From: a virus
DNA: 51,573 nt
IMG/VR virus record: IMGVR_UViG_3300010318_000007
Coordinates: 1 to 51,573 of that record
Direction: 5' to 3' (one strand)
Positions 1 through 7,833 of this stretch are shown piece after piece. The translations under genes and the position numbers were made by a program. Positions within the stretch are counted from its first letter, which is position 1; each line of letters starts with the position of its first letter. The notes beneath the pieces were generated by a model, which was given only the letters and a program-made list of their open reading frames with translations, had not been told where the DNA came from and ran no database searches.

Positions 1-1
1 A

Positions 2-43
2 CTATACCGTCGTTTCCAAAAACTATTTCTACATAAAGGATAA
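2..43 (+). CDS. 3' end of an upstream gene (partial)
   Basis: The first 43 bases are open in the second frame and end at a TAA (41-43). The residues read LYRRFQKLFLHKG. This is plausibly the tail of a gene that begins left of the window and stops just before the next start at 47. Frame 1 is also open and stops at 34-36, so the frame is not certain. The fragment is too short to identify a product. Confidence 0.3.
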   Translation, partial: LYRRFQKLFLHKG

Positions 44-46
44 AAT

Positions 47-415
47 ATGTCAACAAATTTACCACAAAAAGATAAAAGCAATAACACAAAAGAGTTTTTT
101 GACGTATACAATACACCTAGAGCCGAGACTGCAATTTCTAGTACTGAACATGATGCAGTTAGAGGCTTCTTTATGAGAAAGACTAACGATAATAAAGAAG
201 TTTCTGCAGGTTTAACAGATACAGTTATGCAGTTAGCAACGTTACACGGTATTCCAGCAATGAATTTAATTGAAGACTTTGAGGATTATGCAATAACAGA
301 AGTACAACAAGCGTTAGTATCGTTAATGAATCAACAAAGATCAAATACAAGTATTTTAGGTTATAATAGAAATAAGAAACCGAGCACATATACTGCTCGT
401 AATATATTAGTATAA
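47..415 (+). CDS. Conserved hypothetical protein next to head-completion gene
   Basis: This is a 122-residue soluble protein with no signal peptide or membrane segment. AAGGAT lies about 6 bases before the ATG. The N-terminus is polar and Lys/Asn-rich; the middle (about residues 35-95) looks helical. It sits directly upstream of the gp4 gene in the head-completion and terminase cluster, so a role in virion assembly is the best guess from position. I do not recognise a family. Confidence 0.75.
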   Translation: MSTNLPQKDKSNNTKEFFDVYNTPRAETAISSTEHDAVRGFFMRKTNDNKEVSAGLTDTVMQLATLHGIPAMNLIEDFEDYAITEVQQALVSLMNQQRSNTSILGYNRNKKPSTYTARNILV

Positions 416-422
416 TTATGTC

Positions 423-860
423 ATGGCAAAATATGCTCGAGGAAAATACGTTATTAAAAATCCCAGCAAGTATTCAGGAAATAAAAGTCCTACATACAGA
501 AGCAGTTGGGAATGGGCCTTTATGCAATTTTGCGACAATCATCCTGGCGTAGTACAGTGGGCCAGTGAAGCAGTAAAAATTCCTTACAAAAATCCGCTAA
601 CTAATAGAAACACAATTTATGTTCCAGACTTTTTAGTTGTTTACCAAGATAAAAGCGGAAGTAAACACGCAGAAGTTATTGAAGTAAAACCAAAAAAAGA
701 AACTGATATACAAAGTGCTGGAAGAAATCCCATTACACAGGCTAAGGTAATAAACAATTTAGCAAAATGGGAGGCGGCAAGAGCGTGGTGTAAACAAAAC
801 AATTTACGTTTTAGAATTGTTACAGAAGAAGATATTTTCCACCGTCCGCAAAAAAGATAA
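423..860 (+). CDS. 4: gp4-like head completion protein
   Basis: This 145-residue protein matches T4 gp4 (gp50), the small protein added after DNA packaging so that heads become competent to join tails. The N-terminal pattern GKYVIKNPSKY followed by YRSSWEWAFMQFC is the family signature. It is followed by YVPDFLVVY and VIEVKPKKE, which resemble the D...ExK core of a restriction-endonuclease-like fold. Length is close to T4 gp4 (about 150 residues). It lies just before the terminase genes, consistent with a late head-assembly role. It starts 7 bases after the upstream stop. Confidence 0.85.
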   Translation: MAKYARGKYVIKNPSKYSGNKSPTYRSSWEWAFMQFCDNHPGVVQWASEAVKIPYKNPLTNRNTIYVPDFLVVYQDKSGSKHAEVIEVKPKKETDIQSAGRNPITQAKVINNLAKWEAARAWCKQNNLRFRIVTEEDIFHRPQKR

Positions 861-863
861 ATA
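857..863 (+). promoter_or_regulatory. T4-late-like promoter box ATAAATA
   Basis: GATAAATAA overlaps the stop of the gp4 gene, 33 bases before the start at 896. It matches the core of the T4 late promoter TATAAATA. The same box recurs upstream of many virion genes in this window. Confidence 0.4.
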
Positions 864-895
864 ATTATAGTAGCATATAATTTAATGGAAAAAGC

Positions 896-1402
896 ATGAC
901 TAAAAAACTTGAAGAATTATTAGATATGGCACCGGCTAAAGAAGTGTTAGAGGAAAATACAGAAGTTATCCCTAATCCTGAACAGCAAGATAAACCTACA
1001 CATACAGCAGAAGATATTCAACGAGCATTAGCAAAAGCAGATAAAATTGACGAAGCACTGCCAATGGTCAAAAATTTGGAATTAAATGATGCTGAGATGG
1101 ACGAAATTGCTCAAACGGCAAAAGACACATTCCAAGATTTAATGGATTTAGGTATGAACGTAGAAGCCAGATATGCAGGAGAGATATTTAATACAGCGGC
1201 ACGTTTATTAGATACGGCTCTAAATGCTAAAGGCGGAAAAATTGATCGTAAATTAAAAATGATTCAGTTACAACTGCAAAAAGCACGTTTAGACCAAGTA
1301 CAACAACGTCATGATAAAGAAGCAGGTATACAAGACGACGGCGAAGCAGTGATTTTAGACCGTAACGCATTACTCGAAAAACTGCTATCAAAGGATAAAT
1401 AA
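896..1402 (+). CDS. 16: Terminase small subunit (gp16-like)
   Basis: This is a 168-residue, largely helical protein. After an acidic N-terminus (1-40) the segment at about 60-135 (DEIAQTAKDTFQDLMDLG ... AARLLDTALNAK ... LKMIQLQLQKARLDQ) resembles the central coiled-coil core of T4-type gp16. That protein forms rings that regulate the gp17 motor and help initiate packaging on concatemeric DNA. Length matches T4 gp16 (164). The packaging cluster continues at 3720 with gp17; three other genes and an antisense HNH gene separate the two subunits, whereas in T4 they are adjacent. Confidence 0.75.
   Translation: MTKKLEELLDMAPAKEVLEENTEVIPNPEQQDKPTHTAEDIQRALAKADKIDEALPMVKNLELNDAEMDEIAQTAKDTFQDLMDLGMNVEARYAGEIFNTAARLLDTALNAKGGKIDRKLKMIQLQLQKARLDQVQQRHDKEAGIQDDGEAVILDRNALLEKLLSKDK
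1395..1401 (+). promoter_or_regulatory. T4-late-like promoter box ATAAATA
   Basis: GGATAAATAA overlaps the stop codon of the gp16 gene, 30 bases before the next start at 1432. It matches the T4 late core. Confidence 0.4.
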
Positions 1403-1431
1403 TATATTATAATATAGAAGGCTTAAAACAT

Positions 1432-1977
1432 ATGAAAACGTTTAAACAATATTTAATGGAAAACCAAAAAGAATACAAATTTCGTATTAAGTACGCCGGT
1501 ACTTTAACAGATGCCCAAGTTACTAGACTTGAAATGGCAGTAGGAAAATATAATTTAAAAGATGTTAGTAAGCCTAAAGTAACACCTATTCAAGAACACC
1601 CAATGGATTTCCAAACACTAAAGAATTCAGAAGTTAGTATTATAGATTTAACAGTAACATATCCTACAACAGTTGATATGTTAAGAAACGAACTAACAGA
1701 ATATGCAGGTATTCCAGGATCACATTTAATTGTAATCAATCCTAATAATCCACAAGAAATTGCTAGAGAAAAGAATTTAGAAGAAGAAAATAAAGATTAC
1801 GAAACTAAATTAACAGATTCAGAATATAAAGATGCTGAAGAATATGAAGTGCAATTTGGCGACAAGTATAACGAAAACTTATTAAAAGATTTAGCAAAAA
1901 ATAAAGAAACACCTGAAGTTTCTTTAGCAAAAGCCTACCAAGAAGAAGTAGCAAAAGAAACTAAGAAGAAAAAGTAA
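1432..1977 (+). CDS. Putative capsid-targeted internal protein, function unknown
   Basis: This is a 181-residue protein, Lys/Glu-rich at the C-terminus and ending in a KETKKKK tail. Its first residues, MKTFKQYLMEN, closely resemble the capsid-targeting sequence of T4 internal proteins (MKTYQEFIAE), where the prohead protease cuts after (L/I)xE; LME would be the cut site here. By analogy it may be packed inside the head and trimmed during maturation. The middle (about 15-115) has alternating hydrophobic strands. The start is supported by GAAGG upstream and by an overlapping late-type promoter. No family was recognised; the internal-protein role is inference. Confidence 0.7.
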   Translation: MKTFKQYLMENQKEYKFRIKYAGTLTDAQVTRLEMAVGKYNLKDVSKPKVTPIQEHPMDFQTLKNSEVSIIDLTVTYPTTVDMLRNELTEYAGIPGSHLIVINPNNPQEIAREKNLEEENKDYETKLTDSEYKDAEEYEVQFGDKYNENLLKDLAKNKETPEVSLAKAYQEEVAKETKKKK

Positions 1978-1987
1978 GGTGACTGTA

Positions 1988-2896
1988 ATGAGAGATATTT
2001 TAGACGCATTAGAAAGTATTCATACAAATAAGAAAAAGCCGATGGATATTAAAAAAGAAATGAATAAAAAGCCAGCGGTAATGAAAGCACTATCTCTCGA
2101 AGATACTGAAGAATTAGAAGAAGGCGTAAATGATGTAGATAAAATTCTTCAACTTACAAATGAACTTTACAATGAACTAGTTGATTTCCAAAATGAAGAA
2201 ACTGATGAGAACGTAGAAGATCTTATTGGACACCTAGCAGAATTTAAGGCTAAACTTGAAGGTGATACAGGATCATTTTCAGAGCCGGCTATGCCAGGCG
2301 AATATGAAAGCAAAGAATCAGTTGAAGAAGGTCAGTATGACGGCAAGAGTCGTGAAGAATTGCTAAAAATGAAAGCAGACGCTGAAGCAGATATTAAGAA
2401 TATGCAATCCAGCGGTGACGGTCCACAAGAAAAATTTTACGATGAAACACAGATGATGATGGCACAACAACACCTAGATGCCATTAATGATGCACTTGAA
2501 TCATTAAAAGAAGAACAAGTCGAAGAAGATTGTTCTTGTGAAACAGAATTAACAAACAGCGAGGAACAAACAATGGAAACAAACCAAAAAGACACAGTTG
2601 AAGTTGCTGTAGAAGATTTGGCGAGAGTATTAGAACTCGCTGGATTAGGCAAAGAAATTGTAAAAGCAGAAGCAGAAGCAGAAGCAGAGGCAACTACAGA
2701 GGCACCTAACGAAGTTGAACTTGACGAGTATAGTAACTCTCCAGACGAAGATTACTTCGATGCAGACACACAACTAAACAAATTGTCAGGCGGCTTAAAT
2801 GGTCCTAAGGCTCAACATAAAAAAGAATATCCAGGCGATAATCCTTTGGCAGTAGAACTAGAACAAAAACTAGCAAAAATACTTGCTGATATGTAA
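1988..2896 (+). CDS. Acidic conserved phage protein, probable virion component
   Basis: This is a strongly acidic protein of about 302 residues. I take the ATG at 1988, which has AAGGTG 7 bases upstream, over an in-frame GTG at 1979. The sequence is rich in Glu/Asp and includes an EAEAEAEAE run encoded by a GCAGAA codon repeat near 2665-2690, and a CSCETE stretch. The segment VEDLARVLELAGL (near residue 210) resembles short LAG motifs in the next gene and in the 786-residue protein at 5308. Its stop overlaps the next ATG (TAATG). Function is unknown; position suggests head or tail assembly. Confidence 0.7.
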   Translation: MRDILDALESIHTNKKKPMDIKKEMNKKPAVMKALSLEDTEELEEGVNDVDKILQLTNELYNELVDFQNEETDENVEDLIGHLAEFKAKLEGDTGSFSEPAMPGEYESKESVEEGQYDGKSREELLKMKADAEADIKNMQSSGDGPQEKFYDETQMMMAQQHLDAINDALESLKEEQVEEDCSCETELTNSEEQTMETNQKDTVEVAVEDLARVLELAGLGKEIVKAEAEAEAEATTEAPNEVELDEYSNSPDEDYFDADTQLNKLSGGLNGPKAQHKKEYPGDNPLAVELEQKLAKILADM

Positions 2897-3123
2897 TGGC
2901 TGATAAGGCATTCAAACAAGAATTAGAAGAATTAAAAAAATTAGCGGGGGTTGGTTCTTATGGGCTAACCCCTTACTTACCTACGTCAGAAAATATTGGC
3001 ACTATTGCTAATAAATTATCTAAAGTACAAAAAGAAAGAAATATACAACCAGGAACAGAAGCCTGGTTTAGACTTTGGTTTAGTAAACCGTGGTTAACAG
3101 GTGAAAAACCTTACGACGAATAA
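2896..3123 (+). CDS. Small conserved hypothetical protein
   Basis: This is a 75-residue protein translationally coupled to the preceding gene by a TAATG overlap. It begins with a helix containing LEELKKLAGVG, similar to LAG-type motifs in neighbouring proteins, and then an aromatic-rich C-terminus with WFRLWFSKPW. There is no signal peptide. It ends by running 13 bases into the 3' end of the reverse-strand HNH gene. Function is unknown. Confidence 0.7.
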   Translation: MADKAFKQELEELKKLAGVGSYGLTPYLPTSENIGTIANKLSKVQKERNIQPGTEAWFRLWFSKPWLTGEKPYDE

Positions 3124-3656
3124 TTGTATTTGTAATCTTCTGTTACACCAATATACTCTAGCCACTTAGGGTGTTTAATTGTAAATGGCATCTTACGTCT
3201 AAGATTAGAAAGATTGTAATAGTCGGGCTTATAAGGCTTGTTTAACGGTTTAATATTGGTCTTATTACCTTTTTTGATGTTGCAGTCTATACAAGCAGTA
3301 GTACAGTTTTCCCAACTAGTTCTACCTCCTTTACTTAAAGGAAGAATATGATCTATTGTTAAGTCTTTAGGACTAAATGTATCAGCACAATATTGGCATT
3401 GATACATATCACGCAGATACATATTTGCTCTAGTGAATCGTAAATTTTTCTTAATTGGAAAATAGTCGTTAAGAACTACAACAGCGGGTACATTGAATTC
3501 CATACTTGGACTATGTACTAGCCATTGTTCATATTCTTCAACTACTTTTACCCTATTTAAGTAATATAATTTAATAGCAGATTGCCAAGAAATTACACTT
3601 AAAGGCAGTAAACTCAAGGGTTGGTAGTTACCATTTAGAACCAAACAGTCAGACAT
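3111..3656 (-). CDS. HNH endonuclease
   Basis: This is a 181-residue protein encoded opposite to its neighbours. The HNH fold is evident from CQYC (C87, C90), IDHILPLSKGG (D102-H103), the conserved asparagine in WENC (N117), and ACIDCNIKKGN (C122, C125). The cysteines would bind structural zinc, and the DH and N form the metal-dependent nicking or cutting site. About 85 residues before the HNH core form an extra N-terminal domain. Placement between small virion genes and terminase is common for free-standing phage HNH genes, some of which act in homing and others in packaging. Which applies here cannot be told. Confidence 0.88.
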   Translation of the reverse strand: MSDCLVLNGNYQPLSLLPLSVISWQSAIKLYYLNRVKVVEEYEQWLVHSPSMEFNVPAVVVLNDYFPIKKNLRFTRANMYLRDMYQCQYCADTFSPKDLTIDHILPLSKGGRTSWENCTTACIDCNIKKGNKTNIKPLNKPYKPDYYNLSNLRRKMPFTIKHPKWLEYIGVTEDYKYNYSS

Positions 3657-3672
3657 TACTATTATTTAACCG

Positions 3673-3679
3673 ATAAATA
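3673..3679 (+). promoter_or_regulatory. T4-late-like promoter box ATAAATA
   Basis: CGATAAATAA lies 41 bases before the gp17 start and directly upstream of the divergent HNH gene. It matches the T4 late promoter core and would drive terminase expression. Confidence 0.5.
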
Positions 3680-3719
3680 AGTTTATATATACATATATAA
3701 TATAGCATAAGAGAAAACA

Positions 3720-5291
3720 ATGAGCAAGAGTTTAGACGGAGTTTTAATAAAAAAACCGCACCAAAAACAATCTTGGACCGAAGAGCAACTAATAGATTTT
3801 AAAGAGTGTGCAGATCCTGTAACTGGTCCTCACCATTTCATGTCTAAATTTTTTCACATTCAACACCCTGTTGAAGGTAAAATGTTATATCAGCCATACA
3901 AGTATCAAAAAACATTAGTTGAAAGTTACCACACTTATAGATTTAGTATTAACTTATTAAGTAGACAAATGGGTAAAACAACTACTGCGGCTGGTTATCT
4001 ATTATGGTATGCTATGTTTGTTCCTGACAGTACAATATTAATTGCGGCACACAAATATAGTGGTGCTCAAGAAATTATGCAAAAAATTAGATACGCATAT
4101 GAACTTATGCCCGATCATATTAGAGCAGGTGTTACAAGTTATAACAAAGGTAGTATTGAATTTGAAAACGGAAGTAGAATAGTAGCACAAGCAACTACAG
4201 AAAATACAGGACGTGGTATGAGTATTACGTTACTTTATGCTGACGAGTTTGCTTTTGTGCGACCTACCATTGCTAGAGAATTTTGGACTAGTATTTCACC
4301 AACACTAGCAACAGGTGGTAAAGCAATTATTACTAGCACACCAAACAGTGATGAAGATCAATTTTGGTTACTATGGACTGAAGCAAATAAAACCATAGAT
4401 GATTATGGAAATCCTTTAAAAGGTGGAGTAGGTCAAAATGGCTTTCATGGATTTAAAGCATTGTGGCAAGAACATCCTGACAGAGATCAAAAATGGGCAG
4501 AAGATGAATTAGGTCGTATTGGGGAAGAACGTTTTAAACGTGAAATGGATTGTGAACCAATTATATTTGATGAAACGTTAATTAATGCTATTCGATTAGC
4601 AGAGATGGAAAGTAAAGACCCTATTGACAGACAAGGGCAAGTGCGATGGTTTAAAAAACCTACAAAAGGAAATATATATTTAATAAGTTTAGATCCTAGT
4701 TTAGGAACCGGTGGCGATAATGCGGCTATACAAGTTATTGAAATGCCATCGTTAGAACAAGTTGCAGAATTTATGCATAACAAAACTCCTATTGCGGCCC
4801 AAATAAAAATTTTAAAAGAAATTGGTGAATATATAGTGCAGTGTATTCAAGAGCCTAATAACATTTATTATAGTGTAGAGAATAATACATTAGGCGAAGC
4901 GGCACTTGTAACTATTCAAGATATAGGTGAAGAAAACATACCTGGGTATTTTTTAAGTGAACCTAAAGCACACGGAAACGCAAAAAGATTTAGAAAAGGT
5001 TTTAATACAACTCATAAAAGTAAAATTAGTGCCTGTGCAAAACTAAAAGCATTAATTGAAAGTAAAAGATTAAAAATTAATAGTAGGAACTTAATATCAG
5101 AACTTAAAGCATTTGTGGCAGTGGGCAGTAGTTACCAAGCCAGACCGGGCGAAACAGACGATTTAGTGATGTCTTTAGTACTAGCCGTAAGAATGAGTAT
5201 GATTTTAAAGAGATATGACGCAGGAATTGACGAATTATTGAAGGATGACCTGGATGAAATCGTCGAACCTATGCCTACATTAATGTTATAA
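3720..5291 (+). CDS. 17: Terminase large subunit (gp17-like packaging ATPase/nuclease)
   Basis: This is a 523-residue packaging motor. The N-terminal ATPase has Walker A SRQMGKTT (81-88), Walker B LLYADE (171-176) with catalytic Glu, and a coupling motif near ITSTPNS (about 200). The C-terminal RNase-H-like nuclease, which cuts concatemers at headful, begins at about 318 with ISLDPSLGTGGDNAA. It includes YSVENNTLGE, and its distal acidic residue falls in the ETDDLVMS segment. T4 gp17 is about 610 residues, so this is a shorter version typical of marine relatives. It acts on the portal vertex with gp16. A late-type promoter precedes it. Confidence 0.97.
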   Translation: MSKSLDGVLIKKPHQKQSWTEEQLIDFKECADPVTGPHHFMSKFFHIQHPVEGKMLYQPYKYQKTLVESYHTYRFSINLLSRQMGKTTTAAGYLLWYAMFVPDSTILIAAHKYSGAQEIMQKIRYAYELMPDHIRAGVTSYNKGSIEFENGSRIVAQATTENTGRGMSITLLYADEFAFVRPTIAREFWTSISPTLATGGKAIITSTPNSDEDQFWLLWTEANKTIDDYGNPLKGGVGQNGFHGFKALWQEHPDRDQKWAEDELGRIGEERFKREMDCEPIIFDETLINAIRLAEMESKDPIDRQGQVRWFKKPTKGNIYLISLDPSLGTGGDNAAIQVIEMPSLEQVAEFMHNKTPIAAQIKILKEIGEYIVQCIQEPNNIYYSVENNTLGEAALVTIQDIGEENIPGYFLSEPKAHGNAKRFRKGFNTTHKSKISACAKLKALIESKRLKINSRNLISELKAFVAVGSSYQARPGETDDLVMSLVLAVRMSMILKRYDAGIDELLKDDLDEIVEPMPTLML

Positions 5292-5307
5292 AAAGGTAAA
5301 TAGTAAT

Positions 5308-7668
5308 ATGCAAATACAAGATAAAGTAGCACAAGATTTACATGGCATTTTAGCCAAAAAATTTGAAAGTCTGACTATAGCGGATCAGTCTGCTCTTAGC
5401 ACGGTTGAACCTGCAAAAGGCAGAATTTTTACACTTGAGTATGGTTCTGCTGGTAAAAGTTATGGCAGTGTAACAGTTAATATTGTAGATCCAGACGCAT
5501 TAGTTGTTTATTACAATACAAACATTAGTGAAGATATGCGTTATGATGCTAAAAAAGACTGGTATAGTTTTTTAAAAGAATTAAGATTTTTTGCAAAAAG
5601 AAATTTAATGAGTTTTGATGTTCGTAATATTGGTAAAGATCAGTTAGATAAGCAAGATTACGCTTATATTAAAACTAACGATAATAGTTACGACAATTCA
5701 GAAGTACAAATGGAAAGTAAATTATCAGGCTCTGAAAAAACTTCTTATCAACAGTTTGGTGAAACACGTTTAATAATTAAACATAGTACACCTGTTGATG
5801 AAGAAAAACGTGGAGCAAGAACAAGAAATATTCATAACTTGTTTGTTGAAACAAACGGCGAAAGAACAAAACTTCCATTTAAAAGTTTAATTGCCGGTAG
5901 AGCATTAGCACAACATATGAATAATGGTGGTGCATTTGACGATGTTATCGGACAACATATACACGAATTAACTCAAGAAGCATATGATTTAAAAAAGTTT
6001 GTAAAAACTTTTAAACGTGCTGATAATTTTGCTGAACAAGAAGAAGCAAAAAAACTTATTGAACAAGCAAAAGACAGATACCAAGGTATTAGAGAAACTT
6101 TAAAAACTTTATCTGGACCTAAAGGTTATAAGAGTTATGTAGAACAATACCAACCAACTGAAGATAATATCGAACAAGCAGACTTGGACGAAATTAGAAG
6201 TAAGTTAATTCGTATTGAAAAAGATAATATAGTAGATACAGTACTGCCGAGTTTGGCTAGAGGGATAAACAAAATGAATGTACAAGAAGGAAATTATGTA
6301 GATATGGCAATGGCGTTAGCAAAAGACCCAAGTGCCAAAATCGAATTGCTTCCTAATCCAGAGGAAGACCAAGAAATTAAAGATTATATAGATCATATTA
6401 AGAAAAATGTTATTAATAGAAAAACATCTGAAAATCCATCAGATGGTATTGTATCAAAAATTATTCTTTCTATGTCTAAAAGAGCAAAAGATGATGCATT
6501 ATCATTAGGACTTGGTGATTTAGATATGGATAATGCGGCACAAAAACAAGCGGCATATCAACTTGCTAGTAAATATTTAAAAGGCAATGTAGATATTGTT
6601 CCTGCTAAAGCACCTAAGAAATTAAAGGCAGAAGATGAACAATACGAAGAAATTATAAATAATTTATCTGAAGGTACATGGGCAATTCCAGATACAGCAG
6701 AATCAATTGAAGCATTAGAAAAAGCAATGGCTGAACCACTATCCCTCGGTGACGCTGGCGAGAATGCAACTGGTGTAATGTATGGAATTATTGGCGATGA
6801 TGAATTGTTTGATGACCTAGGTGAAGCAGGTGACAAAGATCCAAACGGTGATGCAAGACCAATTATTGCAAACTGGATAAAAGAACATTTAGCAAACTAT
6901 CAAGGTATGCCAGAAGAGTTAGTTAAAAAAGCACACGACATTGTTGCAAAATTTGAAGGCAAACCTGCTACAGAAGATACAGTAGATGAAGCAGAAGTAG
7001 AAGAAGATAATGCTTTTAATACAGCGGCGGCTAAAGCGGCAGTGGCAGGCGAAACACACTTTACATTTAATGGTAAAAAATATCCAGTTAAGATGAGTAA
7101 AGCAGATGCTGAAAAATTAATAGACGAAACACACCCAGGAACAGACGATGAAGAAGACATGGGTGCAGAAGAAATTGCTGATGTTATTAAATGGCGTATT
7201 ACTGCTAACCCAGATACATTAGAAAAAATCTTAAAACATACAGATATGCAATCATTATTAAATGCTATTGAATCAGAAGCAGAATTTCATGCTCCTTGGC
7301 CCGCAAGTGAAGGCCTAGGATCTAGTGATGTTAGTGCAATGGTTCAAGGTGTTATGAAATCTTTAGGTATTAAAGAAGCACACACTGAAGAAACAGTAAA
7401 TGAAATAAAAGCATCTTGCGGTTGTAAGTCTGCTTGTCCACATTGTCACGGTGAGCATCCTATGAGTAAAATAGGTGAAGAATGTGAATGCTGTGGTAAT
7501 GAAATTAAAAAACCAGCAATAGAAAATAAAGAAGCAAGTACAGAACAAGTAGTTGACGAAGCAAGTACAGAACAAGTAGTTGACGAAGCAAGTACAGAAG
7601 AAAGTACAGAACAGTCTGTTGCTAAACACCAAATTGATGAAATTTTATATCTAGCAGGCTTAAAATAA
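5308..7668 (+). CDS. Large probable virion protein with C-terminal zinc-ribbon and repeats
   Basis: This is a 786-residue protein following gp17. The N-terminal 250 residues look globular; the middle is helical and acidic. Near residues 702-730 a cysteine cluster (CGCKSACPHCH ... CECCG) resembles a zinc ribbon. After it come two exact 27-base repeats (7531-7557 and 7558-7584) encoding EASTEQVVD, plus a partial third copy. The C-terminus ends QIDEILYLAGLK, an LAG-type motif shared with two upstream genes. Related proteins in marine T4-like phages are called virion structural proteins, so that is my assignment. The exact role is unknown. TAAATA lies only 6 bases upstream of the start. Confidence 0.7.
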   Translation: MQIQDKVAQDLHGILAKKFESLTIADQSALSTVEPAKGRIFTLEYGSAGKSYGSVTVNIVDPDALVVYYNTNISEDMRYDAKKDWYSFLKELRFFAKRNLMSFDVRNIGKDQLDKQDYAYIKTNDNSYDNSEVQMESKLSGSEKTSYQQFGETRLIIKHSTPVDEEKRGARTRNIHNLFVETNGERTKLPFKSLIAGRALAQHMNNGGAFDDVIGQHIHELTQEAYDLKKFVKTFKRADNFAEQEEAKKLIEQAKDRYQGIRETLKTLSGPKGYKSYVEQYQPTEDNIEQADLDEIRSKLIRIEKDNIVDTVLPSLARGINKMNVQEGNYVDMAMALAKDPSAKIELLPNPEEDQEIKDYIDHIKKNVINRKTSENPSDGIVSKIILSMSKRAKDDALSLGLGDLDMDNAAQKQAAYQLASKYLKGNVDIVPAKAPKKLKAEDEQYEEIINNLSEGTWAIPDTAESIEALEKAMAEPLSLGDAGENATGVMYGIIGDDELFDDLGEAGDKDPNGDARPIIANWIKEHLANYQGMPEELVKKAHDIVAKFEGKPATEDTVDEAEVEEDNAFNTAAAKAAVAGETHFTFNGKKYPVKMSKADAEKLIDETHPGTDDEEDMGAEEIADVIKWRITANPDTLEKILKHTDMQSLLNAIESEAEFHAPWPASEGLGSSDVSAMVQGVMKSLGIKEAHTEETVNEIKASCGCKSACPHCHGEHPMSKIGEECECCGNEIKKPAIENKEASTEQVVDEASTEQVVDEASTEESTEQSVAKHQIDEILYLAGLK
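7531..7600 (+). repeat. 27-bp tandem repeat inside the 786-residue protein gene
   Basis: Two perfect copies (7531-7557 and 7558-7584) are followed by a 16-base partial copy. Each full unit keeps the reading frame and encodes EASTEQVVD. Slippage could change copy number without breaking the gene. Confidence 0.9.
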
Positions 7669-7677
7669 TAAGCCTGC
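7654..7677 (+). terminator. Hairpin at the end of the 786-residue protein gene
   Basis: GCAGGCTTA pairs perfectly with TAAGCCTGC across a 6-base loop, and the stop codon lies inside. No T-run follows, so it may act as an mRNA 3'-end stabiliser or a weak terminator. Confidence 0.5.
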
Positions 7678-7688
7678 CGGATAGGTTG

Positions 7689-7696
7689 TATAAATA
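7689..7696 (+). promoter_or_regulatory. T4-late-like promoter TATAAATA
   Basis: This is an exact T4 late promoter octamer, 130 bases upstream of tctA. It would place the transporter pair in the late transcription class. The leader it would make contains a stable hairpin (7769-7791). Confidence 0.55.
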
Positions 7697-7749
7697 ATTG
7701 TACACCCACATTTAAAGAAATTCCAACATGAAAATGAAAGAGGTAAATC

Positions 7750-7833
7750 ATGGAAGGATTGCAATTAATGTACAGGCTATCGCCTTGTACAAAAACAATC
7801 ACTTTATCTAACATAGGACTTCACAATGTTTGA
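7750..7833 (+). CDS. Possible 27-residue leader peptide ahead of tctA
   Basis: A short frame starts at an ATG preceded by AGAGGT at good spacing and stops inside the tctA start region, so its translation would be coupled to tctA. An alternative frame starts at 7728. A 9-bp hairpin with one bulge (TGTACAGGC / GCCTTGTACA, 7769-7791) lies within it. It shows no similarity to TctB. It could be spurious; I list it because the spacing and overlap fit a leader. Confidence 0.25.
   Translation: MEGLQLMYRLSPCTKTITLSNIGLHNV

Noticed and set aside
2437-2693. Two reverse-strand frames, one Leu-rich
   Set aside because: They are shadows of Glu/Ala-rich codon repeats in the forward acidic protein; no ribosome binding sites or plausible products.
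2660-2695. GCAGAA repeat as a regulatory repeat
   Set aside because: It is in frame within a coding gene and simply encodes an Ala-Glu run.
5297-5302. TAAATA box before the 786-residue protein gene
   Set aside because: It is only 6 bases before the start codon, leaving no room for a transcript leader; probably chance or part of the gp17 trailer.
7669-7825. A tctB gene upstream of tctA
   Set aside because: The gap is under 160 bases and its short frames lack membrane helices; TctB is about 150 residues with several.
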